In this document: positions 11,279 to 23,695 of the stretch, piece by piece
Layout: each line of letters starts with the position of its first letter
Numbering within the stretch: the stretch's first letter is position 1
Assembly: GCA_001662425.1 (NCBI GenBank)
Contig: BDDC01000044.1
Span: 19,902 to 83,901 of the forward strand
DNA length: 64,000 nucleotides
Reading direction: 5' to 3'
Origin: Chlamydomonas sphaeroides
Lineage: Eukaryota > Chlorophyta > Chlorophyceae > Chlamydomonadales > Chlamydomonadaceae
Notes under the pieces: model-generated
The model's input: only the letters and a program-made list of their open reading frames with translations
What the model was told of the DNA's origin: nothing
Database searches by the model: none
Program-made: the position numbers and the translations under genes

Positions 11279-14200
11279 TCACGGCTGCCCGCCGGTTGAG
11301 CCGTCGCCCGCGGCGCTGCCGGCCCCCGAGCCAGGGCCGACCACGCCGCTGCCGCTGGCACGGCCCCCGGCGGCGGCGGCGGCGGCGGCGGCGGTGCCCG
11401 GCCCCGCTCCTGGCGCCCCGCTGGCGACCGCCATCAGCATCTCAAGGGTCTTCATGTTGCCCTCCTGCTCCTCGCGCAGCCGCTGGTCCAGGGCATCCAC
11501 CTGTTTGGCCACCTGGGGTTCGGGGCAGGGCCGCAGGGGCAGGAGGGAGGGGCAGGTCAGGGCAGAGGTCGGGCACATAGAGAGGGCGTAAGGTTGCAGG
11601 ACTGCCGGGGAGAGGCAGAGAAATGCAGGTGGCACACGTGAGGAAGCAGTGACAATCACACAACCAGTGCAGGGATGGGGCACGCATACGCTCACTATGC
11701 GCCCGGCAGGCAACGGCTAGGTCAAGCGGCAGGCATGGCATATCAGCATGGCAGCAAAGGCGTTCGGACAGGCCGACATGCGCGCCGAGGGCCCGAACAC
11801 GCCGGCCACAGCGACGCGGCCGCACCTGCAGCAGCGCGCCGTCGTAGCGGCTCAGCCGGTCCAGCAGCTTCCGCTCCAGCGCCGTTACCGTGCCCTCCAG
11901 GGAAGCCACCTGCTGCGCCGCCGCCGTCGCGGCGGCAGCGGCAGCTTCCGCGCCGCTGCCGTCGCCGCTGCTGCGCGCCGCTGGCACCGGGCCCTGCTCG
12001 TGCAGCTCCGCGACCTGCGGCCACCAGGGGTAGCAGCGTCAGACGGCTGAGCCGCCCCTGCCTTGCAGGCCTTCGGTCCCCTTTGCTGCACACCAAATGC
12101 TCAAGGCCGTGACCCCAAAGCCCACCTGCGCCGCCAGCTCCGACATCTGCTGCTGCACCGCCGCCAGTGCGGCGCCCTGCGCGCTCGCCGCCGCCCTCGC
12201 CGCCGCCGCCTGCACAGCCGCCGCCTCGACCTGGCTGGCCATCGCCGCCCCGTCCCTCCGCAAAGCCAGCATGCCGTCACCCAGGCCTGCCATCTGGCCC
12301 GCCACGCCGCCCAGCCGCTCGTCCAGAGCGGCGATGGCGCCTGCGGCGGCGGCGCCGTCCCCGCCGGCGCCACTCGCTGCGGCGGCCGCTGCGGCGGCCT
12401 GCGCGGCGGCGACTGCGGAAGATGCGGTGGTGGCGGCACTGTCTGCCCGGTTCTTGATGCGCACCATCTCCTCGGCCAGCTTGTTCAGGATGTCCTGCGG
12501 GTCGGGGCGTGCGATCATGCAAGCTGCTCGTGCTGCACCGTTCGTTTGTCTCGTTCCGCAGCCCTGCGCAGAGCCACCCGCGGCCCCCTGGGACCCACCT
12601 GCAGGCTGCCGAGCTGTGTGGCCACGCGGTCCAGCTCGTCCTGCCGAGACACCACGCCGCTGACCTGCAGGGGCCGGAGGCCCGACAACGACACCGGTGA
12701 GGAGGGCCCGACCCAGCTGATCGGGGCGCCTGCCGCATGCCTTTTCCTGCTCGCCCTCGCCCTCGGCATGGCCCAGCCAACCACCCACCTGCCCCTCCAG
12801 CTGCCGCAGCTTGGCGCCCATGAGCGCGTCAGCCGACGCTGGCAGTCCGCCCGCGCCGCTGCCCATGCTGCCGCTGCCGCCGCCGTTGCCCGCCACCGCC
12901 GTCATCGCCCCCGCCAGCTGCCGCTCCATGCGTTCCTCCAGCGCACGCACCGCGGCCTCCGTCTCCAGCCGCACGCGCGCCTCGAGCACCGCCAGGTCGC
13001 TCGGCTGCACGCCGCTGCCTCCACCTCCGCCCCCGCCGCCGTTCGCGGCGTTGCGACCGGGCTTGGGAGACATGGCACCGGGCGACAGGCCGCCGCGGGA
13101 GCCGGGCGCGGTGCCGCGACCGCCCAGCGCGCCAGAGAGGTTAAAAGACGACTGCGCGGGTCCGGCGGCGCCGTGCTGGTGGTGGTGGTGGTCGGGGTCG
13201 TAGAGCGGGTTGGTATTGACCGAGGCGCGCACGGCGGCGTTGGCGTTGGCGGCAGAGCCGGCGCGGCTGCTGCGGCCGCCGGCCTTGGAGCTCTTGCTGC
13301 TCTTGGCCTTGCCCTGCGACCACACACAGTACGCACACGCACGTAGTGTCGCGTGTTACCCTGTTACTTTTCTTCCCAATGAACGCACACCCGGTTCGAT
13401 GGCGGCAGAGCGGCTCGATGGGTGAGGCTCCACAACGCGAGTCCCACGGTGTCCCTGCCCCAGCGCTTGCCTTCTTGCCCTCGGCCCCCTCGTGCACCGT
13501 GGCCAGGGGCACTCCCAGCACTTCGAAGCTGGGGTCGCCGCCCAGCGCGCCGCTGCCTCCGCCTGCCGCCGCGTGGCCGTGCATGTAGTGCACGCCCGCG
13601 GAGGACTCGCTCAGGCTGTCGCGCTGCGGAACAAGGGCAGTCCGGAGCAGCACAACACGGCGTCATAACAAAGCCGCCCATGACACCTCGACATGACACC
13701 CGGCATGAGCATGCGACTGCATATGCCCTTGTCGTCCGTTGCCGGTGCCCTGCGGTCGATTGCCCGACCTCTTCCCACCGTGTCCACAGAAAAGGCACAA
13801 CCCGTTCGCTCACCCCGGACTCGGTGGGCGTGAGCGGCTGCTGCTGCGCAGCGTTGGCGCCCAGTGCCTCCATGATGTCGTCGAACTGGTAGCCCATCTC
13901 GTAGCCGCAGGCGGCCAGCGCGGAGATGAAGTCCTTGAGGCCCAGCCGCCGCGAATTGGGCGCCCGGTAGCGGGTAAAGATGACGTCCACGGCCGTGGTG
14001 GACAGCCGGCCTGTGCGAGGCAGGGAGGCAGGCACGCCGCGGCGGTGCTCTAGACAGGCAGTGACAGGCAAGAGCGCGCGAGGGCTGTGGGCATGGCGGC
14101 GTCAGGCAGTCGGGCTGGGATTCAGGGGTCGCGGTCGGCGCGCAGCCGCACCCTCGGGCTCCATGAAGCCGGCGTCGATGATGAGCCTGTGGAACTGCGC

Positions 14201-17200
14201 GCTGTTCATAAGCGGCGTGCCGTCGGCGTACACGCGGCCCTGGCCGATGGCCAGCCGCGAGTAGTTCTTGAACACGCGCCGCAGGTGGGCGTTGTTCTCC
14301 ACGCCTGGGGGACATCCGACAGGGGGAGATGACGGCGGTGTCAGCCTAGCGCACCGGAAAAGGGGCGTGCGCCGACGATGCCGCCGGCCGAGCGCGCAGC
14401 CTCACCCTGCGGCACCATGGCCTTGTTGAGCTGCGCCATGCTCTTGATGCGCCCCTCGCGGGCCAGCTGCGCCTGGTAGTAGGCTATCTTCTCGTAGTAG
14501 GAGATGAAGTCCTGCAGGCTGATGCGGCCGTCCTTGTCCTGTTGGAGGGACGGAGGGCCGTATGTGGGTGTGCAAGCTCGGTACCGGCAGGGCGGTCGGA
14601 GGAAGCGATGAAGCGACCGACCGCGAAGTACACACAGCAGCTGCACGGATGTTGAGGTGTAGGCGGCAGGGGCTATCTGTAGGTGGACCCCACAGTCGGA
14701 CGTGTAGGCGGCATGTTAAAGTTTAGGGGCTGATTGCAAGTGGGCCCCACAGTCGGACGCACCCAGTCGGCCTTCTTGAACTCGCTGTCCAGGAAGCGGC
14801 CTGCGTGGGGCAGCACAGGGCGGGCGCAGTGCGGCTGCCGTCAGCTCGCGGCAACGCGTTGCCCACCCCTTCCCACGCCGCCAGGCCCCTTTCCCCCGCA
14901 CCCACCGATGTGCTTGGCCTTGATGCCGTGCAGCACGCCCATCTCCTCCAGCGCAGCCAGCATCTCCTGTGCGACCGAACAACATCAGCGGTCAGCCCCG
15001 GCAAGACGCCACCTGCGTTGACACCGACCAACACCACGGCAGCCAGCTTGATTGGGCCCTAGGGCACACGGCCGCTGCCACCGACCTGCTTGTCCAGGTT
15101 GTTGTCGTCGTTCTGGTCGTGCTTGCGGAAGATGATGGCCGCCTTCTCCGCCGCACCGCCCGCAGCCAACGAGGCCGACACGCGCAGCGGTGTGGAGCCC
15201 ACCTGAGTGTGGAGCGGCAGTGAGGGATGAGGACCAGAGCGACGGACGGCATTGCCGCACACAGCAGAGGCAGGTCAGTTTCCGGTGTGCTAGCTTGGGG
15301 ACCATCCGCTGTGGGCACCGTGCGCCCCTGCCGGCGCCCATCCCGCACCGACTCTTGGCCCCCGCGCGCCGGCAGTCCGTACCATAATGGTGCGGCGGCT
15401 CATGTCGGTCATGCCGCTGAAGGACAGGTACGACGTGCGGCTGCGGTGCGTGCGGCCCGTGCGGTGCGTGGCGTGGCTGCGCACCGAGTTGCCCGCCTCG
15501 CTGCGCGGACTGCGGCTGTACTCTGGCGGCGGCGGCGAGGGCGAGCGGCTGCGTGCCTGCCCTTGCTGCTGGTGGTGGTGGTGCTGCTGCTGCTGCTGGG
15601 GGCTCTGGTACTGCTGCTGCGCCTGCGCCTGGGCCTGCTGCTGCTGGCTGTGGTGGTGCGAGCCCTGGTGGCTTATAGAGGGGGGCGAGTAGGGCTGGGA
15701 GGTGGTGGGGAAGGCGGCCGGCACGCTCGTAGCCACGGGCGGCAGGTTCGCGAAGGGGTAGCCGTAGGGGCTCATGGCTGCCGCGGGCGACGCGGCGGCA
15801 CCGCCGGCGGCGATGGCGGCGGGGTAGGCGCCGGTGGCGGCGCCGCCGCGGGGCTGCTGCTGGTAGGCGTTGGTCGAGTCCTCGATCCAGGCGTGGATGT
15901 GCGGCGAGTTGGCGGCTATGGCGCAGGAATGGACGATAGGTCAGCCGGTTCACATCCCCATGACCTGTCACAGCCAGCAAGCGGCTGCCTGCCCCACAAC
16001 GAGGGTACGCCTCCGGAGTCCCCTCACCCGGCGTGCCGTTGATCCTGCGCACGGTGTTGGCCGCCAGCGTCTCGCTCATGGCCGCCAGCAGCCCGTCCGG
16101 CACGGGGCCGCCCAGCGTGATGTGCATCAGCGAGCGGTTAGCGGGCAGGTCGCGCGCAATGGCCTCGGCGCCCTCGGCCGACGCCACGTCCACGCGCAGC
16201 GTGTTGAGCGACGTGGTGTAGCGCAGCAGCGAGCACAGGTGCGCCACGCCCTGGGGCAGCAGGGCAGCAGACGCCGAGCGAGCGAATGGGGCTGGGGCCC
16301 TGGCGGCGTAGTGGGCAATGGCGCCGCAGCATGGCGCGCTCCTGGCCGGGCCATCCACATCTGCATGCGTCCCCGAGCACACCTCACACACTGCTGCCAC
16401 CTCCGGCCCAAGGCTCTCCAGCCAAGCCAGCTTGATCCCGGACCCAGCACGCACCTCGGCAGCCAGCGGCACGCCCCGGATGTCCAGCAGGCTGATGGTG
16501 GTGTTGCGGTTGGCCGCGCGCAGCAGCGCCACCGCCGCGTCCTCGCCCGCGCGGCAGCCCGCCAGCGCCACCTCGCGCAGCGTGCCCGTGTTGAAGCGCA
16601 CCGCCTCGGCCAGGGCCGCCATGGTGGCGCCGCTGAGGCCCGAGTTGAGGCTGAGGTTGAGGCGCTGCAGCATAAGCGCGGCCTTGGCGGCGCGCGCCAG
16701 CGCCAGGCCGCCCGTGTCCGAGAGCTGCCAGGGCGCGGGGGCGGATGGGAAGCAAGGGGTCGGCTGAGGGCGACGTGATACAGCCAAGAGGGGACAACCT
16801 GGTCACGGGCCTAGCCAAACATGAGGAGCCCTCTGGGCGCCCGTTCCTCCCAGACTCCAGTCACCGACGCAGCTCCACCTCGAGTGGAGCGGCCAGGGGC
16901 CTAGCCAGGGCTGCACGGGCCCCTGGGCGCCTCCCTTCCTCCCAGGCCCTCTCCATGCCCGCCCCAGCCCACCAGGTTGCCCTCCAGCTCCAGCGTCTGC
17001 AGTGGCACCGAGCCCGGCGAGCCCTCCCCGCCCAGCATGGACGCCAGCGCCAGCGCGCCCGCGTCGCCGATGCGGTTGTGGGACAGGTCCAGCAGCCGTA
17101 GCGATGACATCATGCCTGCGGCGGGAGGTGGTGACGTCAGGACCGGGACTCCAGTGCGCGGGAGCACTGCGAAGATGTGCACCAGACGCATAGCTGGCCC

Positions 17201-18621
17201 TGCCCTGCTGGCAGGGCAGGGCCAGCTATACTCACCCCTCCCAGCGACCAGCCCCTCTAGTCCTTCCCCGTAGCCTTCGAATCCGTAGTCCTCTCCCAAC
17301 CCGTCCCGCCGGTACGCACCCACGCCCTCGATGGCCTTGGCCAGCCGCACCGTCCCCGCGTCGCCCAGCCCGCAGCCCGAGAGCCGCAGGCTGGCGAACC
17401 GCTCGCCGGCCAGCAGCGTGCCCTCCGCCAGGCCCGCCACAAAGTCGTCGCCCTGTGAGCGTGTCGCGCAGCACAACGGGCACAGAGCCGTTGCATTAGA
17501 GGTGGGCGGGGCTGGGCGGAGTAAGCAGTGGGCGCTCGGGAGTTGGGGTGGGCGAACAGCAGAGCAGGCGCTGCATGACCGCTGTGTGTGGTGGGGCTGG
17601 ACGCATCGCTGCTTGGCTGAGGCGCGTCCCTACTCGACGGGCTGGCCCTACCAGGGGGCAGTTCATGAGTTCCAGGCTGGTCAACTCGGCATTGCCCAGC
17701 ATGCGGGAGAACATGGACAAGCCCTGGACTGCGGACCGAGGGCGAGGCAGGTTGGGTTTGGGTGAGCAATCGAGCGGGCGAGCACGCAGCCAGGCGGCAG
17801 TGGCAGCACCGGCGAGCAGGGAGAGGCGGGCAGGCGTGTGCTACCGCAGGCCGCATTGGGCAACACAGCAACAGCAATGTCTCAATGCACCCAGGGGCTT
17901 GCAGTTAGCAGGAGCCGGGCCGCGGCGTCGGCCCGGGCCCAGGGCCGGCGGTTGGGGCACGCACTCTCGCGGAAAGCGCAGTCCTTGAACACGAGCCGCT
18001 GCAGCTGGCGCGGCTTGGACACGGCGTCAGCGATGGCGGCCCAGCTGTTGGTGGGCTGAGGGAGGACCAGGGTGTGGCAGGCATGGCGGCGGTAAGGACC
18101 TCACGGCGCTGGGTGCAAGGACGGGCCTGCTGCGAGAGCCAGGAGTGAGGCCGGCGAGGGCAGTGCATTCCGCTTAGATACCGCTGCTGCCGTGCTGCAG
18201 TAGGGCCGTGGGCACAGCTGGTCCAGGGCGTAGCTGGCGCGCTTGGGGGTATTTAGAAGCCCCATGGATGGTGGCCGGCGCACGCACCAGGTTCAAGTTG
18301 TGGAACGAGACCAGCTCAAAGGAGGCCGCGGGCAGCACCGCGCAGAGCGACAGGATTGCGGCGTCCTGGAGCGTCTCCGTGGGGCTGGTGATGGTGCAGT
18401 ACCGCTGCCCCGATGTGCTGTCGTGGGACAAGGGATCTCATGAGATTGAGGGGTTGAGGGCGCGCAGCAAGGTTTGCGGGAGGTCAGGCCAGCCGCAGCA
18501 AGCAGGCGACCTACAGGGCGGCCAGGACATCGGGCATGGGCCCCACGCCGAGGTCGTTGCATATTTTAACGTAGGAGCTGGCAAGCGATGGAGGTCCTCC
18601 TCCTGGTGGTGGACTGGACAT
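11279..18621 (-). CDS. Large LRR / EF-hand / p25-alpha (TPPP) / Ala-rich coiled-coil protein
   Basis: Twenty-one exons, 1,313 residues. Exons: 18621-18515, 18417-18288, 18055-17965, 17728-17652, 17452-17320, 17115-16973, 16724-16455, 16250-16028, 15915-15383, 15202-15086, 14966-14906, 14800-14763, 14538-14406, 14304-14152, 14010-13814, 13623-13471, 13313-12789, 12664-12599, 12494-12126, 12014-11826, 11512-11279. Residues 36-390 are ribonuclease-inhibitor-type leucine-rich repeats (LRLLDLSHNRIGDAGALALA, SLRLSGCGLGDAGTVRLA). Residues 392-569 are low in complexity with Gln/His runs. Two EF-hand loops follow: DQNDDNNLDKQE (about 598-609) and DWDKDGRISLQD (about 640-651), the second split by an intron. 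Residues 690-800 resemble p25-alpha/TPPP (FHRLIIDAGF, VDVIFTRYRAPNSRRLGLKD). The tail is Ala-rich and predicted helical. Calcium binding and a microtubule or ciliary role are inferred from the domains. The intron after exon 16 has a GC donor (GCAAGC). Confidence 0.85.
17191..17228. repeat. Perfect 18-bp inverted repeat with a 2-base spacer
   Basis: Arms at 17191-17208 and 17211-17228 are exact reverse complements (TAGCTGGCCCTGCCCTGC), separated by TG. It lies in intron 5 of the LRR/EF-hand gene. It could form a hairpin in DNA or pre-mRNA. Confidence 0.9.
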
Positions 18622-19030
18622 CGTCGTGTGCAGCCGCTGGCCGCTGCGCGAGAGCTGTCACGGTCAAAGTCCGCGATGTCGGTGTGCGCCCCGCAGTAGC
18701 TGCAAGGCTCCGTTACTTTCGACTTTTGTCGCTGGCGCTGTAAGCAGTATTGGTTATGCCTGAGGTACGCAGCAAGGGCTAGTCAACAACGAATGTCTTT
18801 CAGTGGGGTAGCACCCGGTTCCAAGGTAGCGTGTCCGTCAGGTGTCGGTAACGTCCAAGGTCAAGTTGTCAGTGCAGTGAGTGTCGCGGGCGAGCGAGGC
18901 AGGGGCAGCGGTGCAACCCCAATGCAAGCACTTGGCCGGACATGTCGCCGTTGCGAAATTCTTCTGCACAGGCACCTTCTATACCACTTGAAGTACTGTG
19001 TAGCAGCGGTTGTGCAGGCGACCCAGCAGC
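18622..19030. promoter_or_regulatory. Head-to-head intergenic promoter region, 409 bp
   Basis: This gap separates the start codon of the minus-strand LRR/EF-hand gene from that of plus-strand tryptophanyl-tRNA synthetase. Both promoters and 5' UTRs must lie here or within the first introns. It is less GC-rich than the flanking exons. No TATA box is obvious. Confidence 0.6.
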
Positions 19031-22000
19031 ATGGCCGAGGAGGCACGACCGGATGGCGAGGTCGCTGCCCAGGAGCAGGCCGGCGAGCAGGAGCAGGTAC
19101 CTAAATCGGCAGCTGTGCTAGCAGTGCTTAGAGTGGCCGCACGCAAGCCGCCGCATCGATCGTGCATTCGCCCACCGCTTGCAGTCGATCGACCCCTGGA
19201 GCGTCTCAGGCGGCGCGGATGGCCGCATTGATTACAACAAGCTGCTGGAACAGGTGCGCGGCTCAGCGGTCACGGAAGACCAGGTCCCCGCCCGCGTGCC
19301 AACCTGAGGCAAGCCCTGCCGGGCCCACCGCCGCTTACGAGGCTCCCTAGCCGCACTAGCACCACCTCCGACTCGCTCACGCCATGTCTCCATCCATATG
19401 CACCCTCGGCTCGTCTGCCCCCAGTTCGGCTGCTCGAAGATCACGGATGAACTAGTGGAGAGGTGCGCCGCGCCACCGCGCGCAGCGTGCCCCACGGCCG
19501 TAGCCAGGGCTCCTCAACGGGCCCGCACAGCGCCCGACACAGCCATCCCTTCGCCTGCGGGCTGCAAATCACCGCACTCAAACGCAGCCGGGCGCCTGCG
19601 CCCTAGGCCTTGCGCCCCGGGAGAGGCCGGGCCAGGCCTCCAGCCTGGGCCGTGGCGGGTCACACAGCACAGCGGCGCCGGGCACGCGCAGCGCCCGGGC
19701 GCCGCTGGCCACGGCGCGCCTCCGCCGCCAGCCTCGCTGCCTCACGGCAGCGGCCTCAGGGCAGCAGGCGGCCCCCATGCGCGGCTCGGCGCCCTGCTGC
19801 AGCGCCCCCATGGAGCAGGCCGCACGAGCCCGCAGCAGCGGGGCGGGGCGAGGGCGCCACACAGCCCTCGCCGCGCGGCAGCACGCCGCAGCGCCCTTGC
19901 GGCCCGGGCCAGGGCCCCAGCCGGGGCCAGGGCCTCACCCCTGGGGCTCGGGCCGGCTGGCCTCCGCAGCACCCGGCCGGAGGCGGGCACGGCATGCCTC
20001 GGCGTGGTCACCTGGGTGCTCCGGGCGTTGCGCGCGGGCGGCCGCAGGGCAGCTCAGCGCCAGCGCGGCCTGCGGACGGCCCGCGGAGGAGCCGGCTGGG
20101 CTGGCTGCTCCTGGGGCGGCGGCTCAGCCTGCACCGGCCCCGCCCACCCGCAAGCCCAGCGCATCACCACCGATGTGTTCGTTGCCGGCCAAGGGGTCTA
20201 GATGGCGGGTGGGGGTGCCACGCCGAGAGCTCCCCGGCCCCTACCGCCCCTGCGCCCCGAAAGCCACTAGCCGCGCCCCCAACCCCATGCTCACATGCGT
20301 TGCTCTGTTTTTGCAACCGGTGCGCCACATCCCCGGCCCGGAGTTTTGCAACTCGATCGTTACTCCCATGGCCCATCCCCGGCCTCGCGCTCATCGGCCC
20401 AGGGTGGAGCGGCTCACGGGGCGGCCCGCGCACCCCTTCCTCAAGCGCGGCATCTTCTTCGCGCACCGCGACCTGGCGGAGATCCTTGACTGCTACGAGA
20501 AGGGCATCCCCTTCTACCTCTACACCGGCCGGGTGAGCACCCGTCGCATGCACCTGTGTGACGGTTGCGCACCGGCTAGGGAGCGGCGCATGACGCCGTG
20601 CCGGCGGATGGGTCGGTAACGGCTCGCCGCGCGCGCCGAGCTGGCCGCGGCGGCGGGCTGCCCTGAGTGGTGGAGGACGCACCGCAGCAGCAGCCTGCAC
20701 GCCGGCGCCTGGGGTCACGCCGCCTCGCCCCAGCAAGCGATGAACTGCCGTGCCGAAGGCCCGCCCTCCCGCCCTCCCCCGCCGTGCCCAGGGCCCCTCC
20801 TCCGAGGCGCTGCACCTGGGCCACCTGGTGCCCTTCATGTTCACAAAGTACCTGCAGGTGCGCGGGCGGCTGGTGCGGCCGGCGGACAGCGGCGGCGCAT
20901 GTGGTGGTGTGCGGTGTGCCTGCGGGCGTGGTGTTGTTGTGGAGGCCGGAGGGCTGGGGCCTGGTGGTGGGCTGCGAGTTTCGTGGCACATGGGCAGGTC
21001 GGGCGCAGCCCGGCAGCAGGCGCAGCAGGCGCTGCACCCGCGGCCCTGCTCCTGGCGCCACTGCGCAGTGGGGCCGTGCGGGCATGTGAAGCGTGGGGGC
21101 TCGATTGGGTGGCCCACGTGAGGCAGCGTGACGACGGGCGACGTTGGGCTGGGGTGCTGCGGCCCTGCGGCTTTCGCCATCTGGCCCGGATCCTGTGCGG
21201 GCGCCAGGGGCGGGGCCGGCGCCGGCGGCGCAGCAGGGTGGGCATTGGGAGTGGGCAGCCGGCACGGGTGCCCACGCGCGGCTGCACGGCAGCAGTGCGG
21301 GTTACTTTGCCGCGTGCCCAGCCCACGGCCATACCCTGTACCCAGCATTCGGCCCATGCGCCGATGTCTTCCCCCCGCAGGACGCCTTCAACGTGCCGCT
21401 GGTGATCCAGCTGACGGACGACGAGAAGTGCCTGTGGCGCGGCCTGGACATCGACGAGGCGCGGCGGCTGGCGCGTGAGGTGAGGCTGCCAGCCTGGTCG
21501 CTGGCCGGCCCGTGGGGACGGCTGCGGGCGTGGAGGACCCGTGGTCGTGGGTGCGGCAGGAGGCCCCTGTCGGCGCTCCAGGGGGCGCCCGCGGTGGCCC
21601 CGGCTGCCCAGCGTCTCGGGCTCAATGCCCTCCTCCCCGGCCTCCTGCACCTTGAACCTGCCCCCTGTGCCCCCTGCGCCGCATGTGCCACCTCATGCAG
21701 AACGCGAAGGACATTATTGCGTGCGGTTTCGACGTGGCCAAGACCTTCATTTTCTCCGACTTTGAGTTTGTGGGCGGCGCCTTTTACCGCAACATCATCC
21801 GTATCCAGAGGTACGGCTGCTGCGCTGCAACTCAACAGTGCCGCACCATGCGATGATGACGGCAACCATCCCTTGGCGTTGCACCGCCACGCGCACCTGC
21901 GCAACGTCACCCGCTCAGACGTCCGGAGGCCGGGGTGCAGTCGCGAGCTGCCGAACACGGCCCGCCCATGCCGCACTCTGTGCTGCAGCCTCCAGCGCCC

Positions 22001-23695
22001 GCTTCGGCTGACGCCGACCACGGCCGTGTCCAGCCGTACTCGCTCCCCACTCCATCCCTGCCCTGCCCTGCCCTTCCCCGCCCCGCTCCCACCAGGTGCG
22101 TGACCATGAACCAGGTCCGCGGCATCTTTGGCTTCAACATGGAGGACAACATCGGCAAGATCGCCTTCCCCGCGGTGCAGGTGCGGCCGGGTGGTAGGGG
22201 CGGGGCAGCGAGGAAGGAGGTGCTCTGGCGACCCGGCGGCTAGCACTCCCGAGGTGGCCGTAGCGGCGGTTGGTGGCCATGGCCCGGTGGATCAGGCTGT
22301 GCGCCGCTGCTCATCACACGCGTCTCCCTCCGCCCTGCCGCGACGTGGCCCGCAGGCGGCGCCGTCCTTCCCCGATTGCTTCCCGCACATGTTCGGCACG
22401 CGCAAGGACGTGCGCTGCCTCATCCCTTGCGCCATCGACCAGGCGAGCACGGCCCCGGGGCCAACTGACACCGGGCCATCGGACGGGTGGTGGGGTCTCC
22501 GCAAGCGCCGCGGCTGTGCATGTGCGGGCCACGCAGCCGCAGCGGGACGGCGGGGTCCAGCCCGCCCGTACCTGGCCCATTGCCGCAAACGCTCACGCGC
22601 TGCCCCTGCTGCCGCCTCGCCCCCGCGCCCGGACCCGCCCCCGCCCCCGCGCAGGACCCGTACTTCCGCATGACCCGCGACGTTGCCCCGCGCATCGGCC
22701 ACCTCAAGCCGGCGCTCATCGAGTCCAAGTTCTTCCCTGCGCTGCAGGTGGGCTGGTCCCAGGCAGCCGCTGCGCGGTGGGCACAGGGCACGGCGGGGGG
22801 CTCCGCCGCTGCGGTGTCTGGGTGCTTGCTTGGCGCCGCTTGAAGCCTGCCCCGTTGCCCCCTCACGCCCTGCGCTGCGTGCGTTACATCGGCCCCCTGC
22901 AGGGCGAGAGCGGCAAGATGAGCGCCTCCGACACCAACTCGGCCATCTTCGTCAACGACACGCCCGCGCAGATCAAAGACAAGGTGCGGCCGCCCCCGGT
23001 GACCAGGGCCCGCTGCGGACCGTCGCCTGGCGCCCTTGGGCGCTGTGGGCCTGTGCGGCGCAGGCGCACGGCCTCATTGTGACCCCGCTGAGCCGCGGCA
23101 ATGGCCGCTCCGCCGCCCCTGCCCTGCCCGAGCAGATCAACAAGTACGCCTTCTCCGGCGGCGGCGCCACGGTGGAGGAGCACCGCGCCAAGGGCGCCAA
23201 CCTGGCGGTGGACGTGCCCTGGAAGTACCTCAACTTCTTCCTGGACGACGACGCCAAGCTGGCCCGCATCGGCGAGGAGTACGGCAGCGGCCGCATGCTC
23301 ACGGGTGCGGAGGGGCGCGGAGGGGCGCGGAGGGGCGCGGGCGCTGCGCCCGTCTGTGTCTTGGGGGTGCTGCTGCGGCCCTGGCCCCGGAGGCAGCGGC
23401 GAAGCCAGCCGCGAGCGGACCCAGGGCTCGGAGCGGAGCGGGCGCACGGCGGCGGTGTGCCGCATCAGCCCTCGCCCACCACACGCCAGCGCGCAGCCGT
23501 AACCCAGAACGACGGGTTCCGCTCACCTCGTGCGTCCCCTGCCGGCCCCGGCCCGCCGCCCCGGCAGGCGAGATCAAGAAGGAGCTCATCACGGTGCTCA
23601 CCGACATGGTGGTCACGCACCAGCGCGCGCGTGCGCAGGTGGGCGAGGACGTGGTGGACGCGTTCATGGCAGTGCGGCCCATGGTGGTGGTGTAG
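19031..23695 (+). CDS. Tryptophanyl-tRNA synthetase, cytosolic (eukaryotic type)
   Basis: Charges tRNA-Trp with tryptophan for cytosolic translation. Thirteen exons: 19031-19096, 19185-19253, 19425-19462, 20403-20532, 20792-20857, 21381-21479, 21701-21810, 22096-22180, 22356-22442, 22655-22747, 22903-22983, 23136-23304, 23568-23695; 406 residues, near the usual length without the vertebrate WHEP extension. Class I signatures are present: HLGH within EALHLGHLVPFMF (exon 5) and the KMSKS-type GKMSAS (exon 11). Family-typical blocks include VPLVIQLTDDEKCLW, NAKDIIACGFDVAKTF and RCLIPCAIDQ. Intron 9 has a GC donor (GCGAGC) at a position fixed by strong protein conservation. Intron 3 is long (940 bases) and contains one copy of a motif shared with introns of two other genes here. 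The first 22 residues are acidic and not conserved. Confidence 0.97.
20346..20371 (+). repeat. Intronic shared motif, copy A
   Basis: Twenty-six bases around CGTTACTCCCATGG, in intron 3 of the tryptophanyl-tRNA synthetase gene, 31 bases before the acceptor. It differs at four positions from copy B at 30819-30844. Confidence 0.7.

Noticed and set aside
20164..21357. Minus-strand frame of 397 codons
   Set aside because: It runs antisense across well-supported TrpRS exons and shows no family features.
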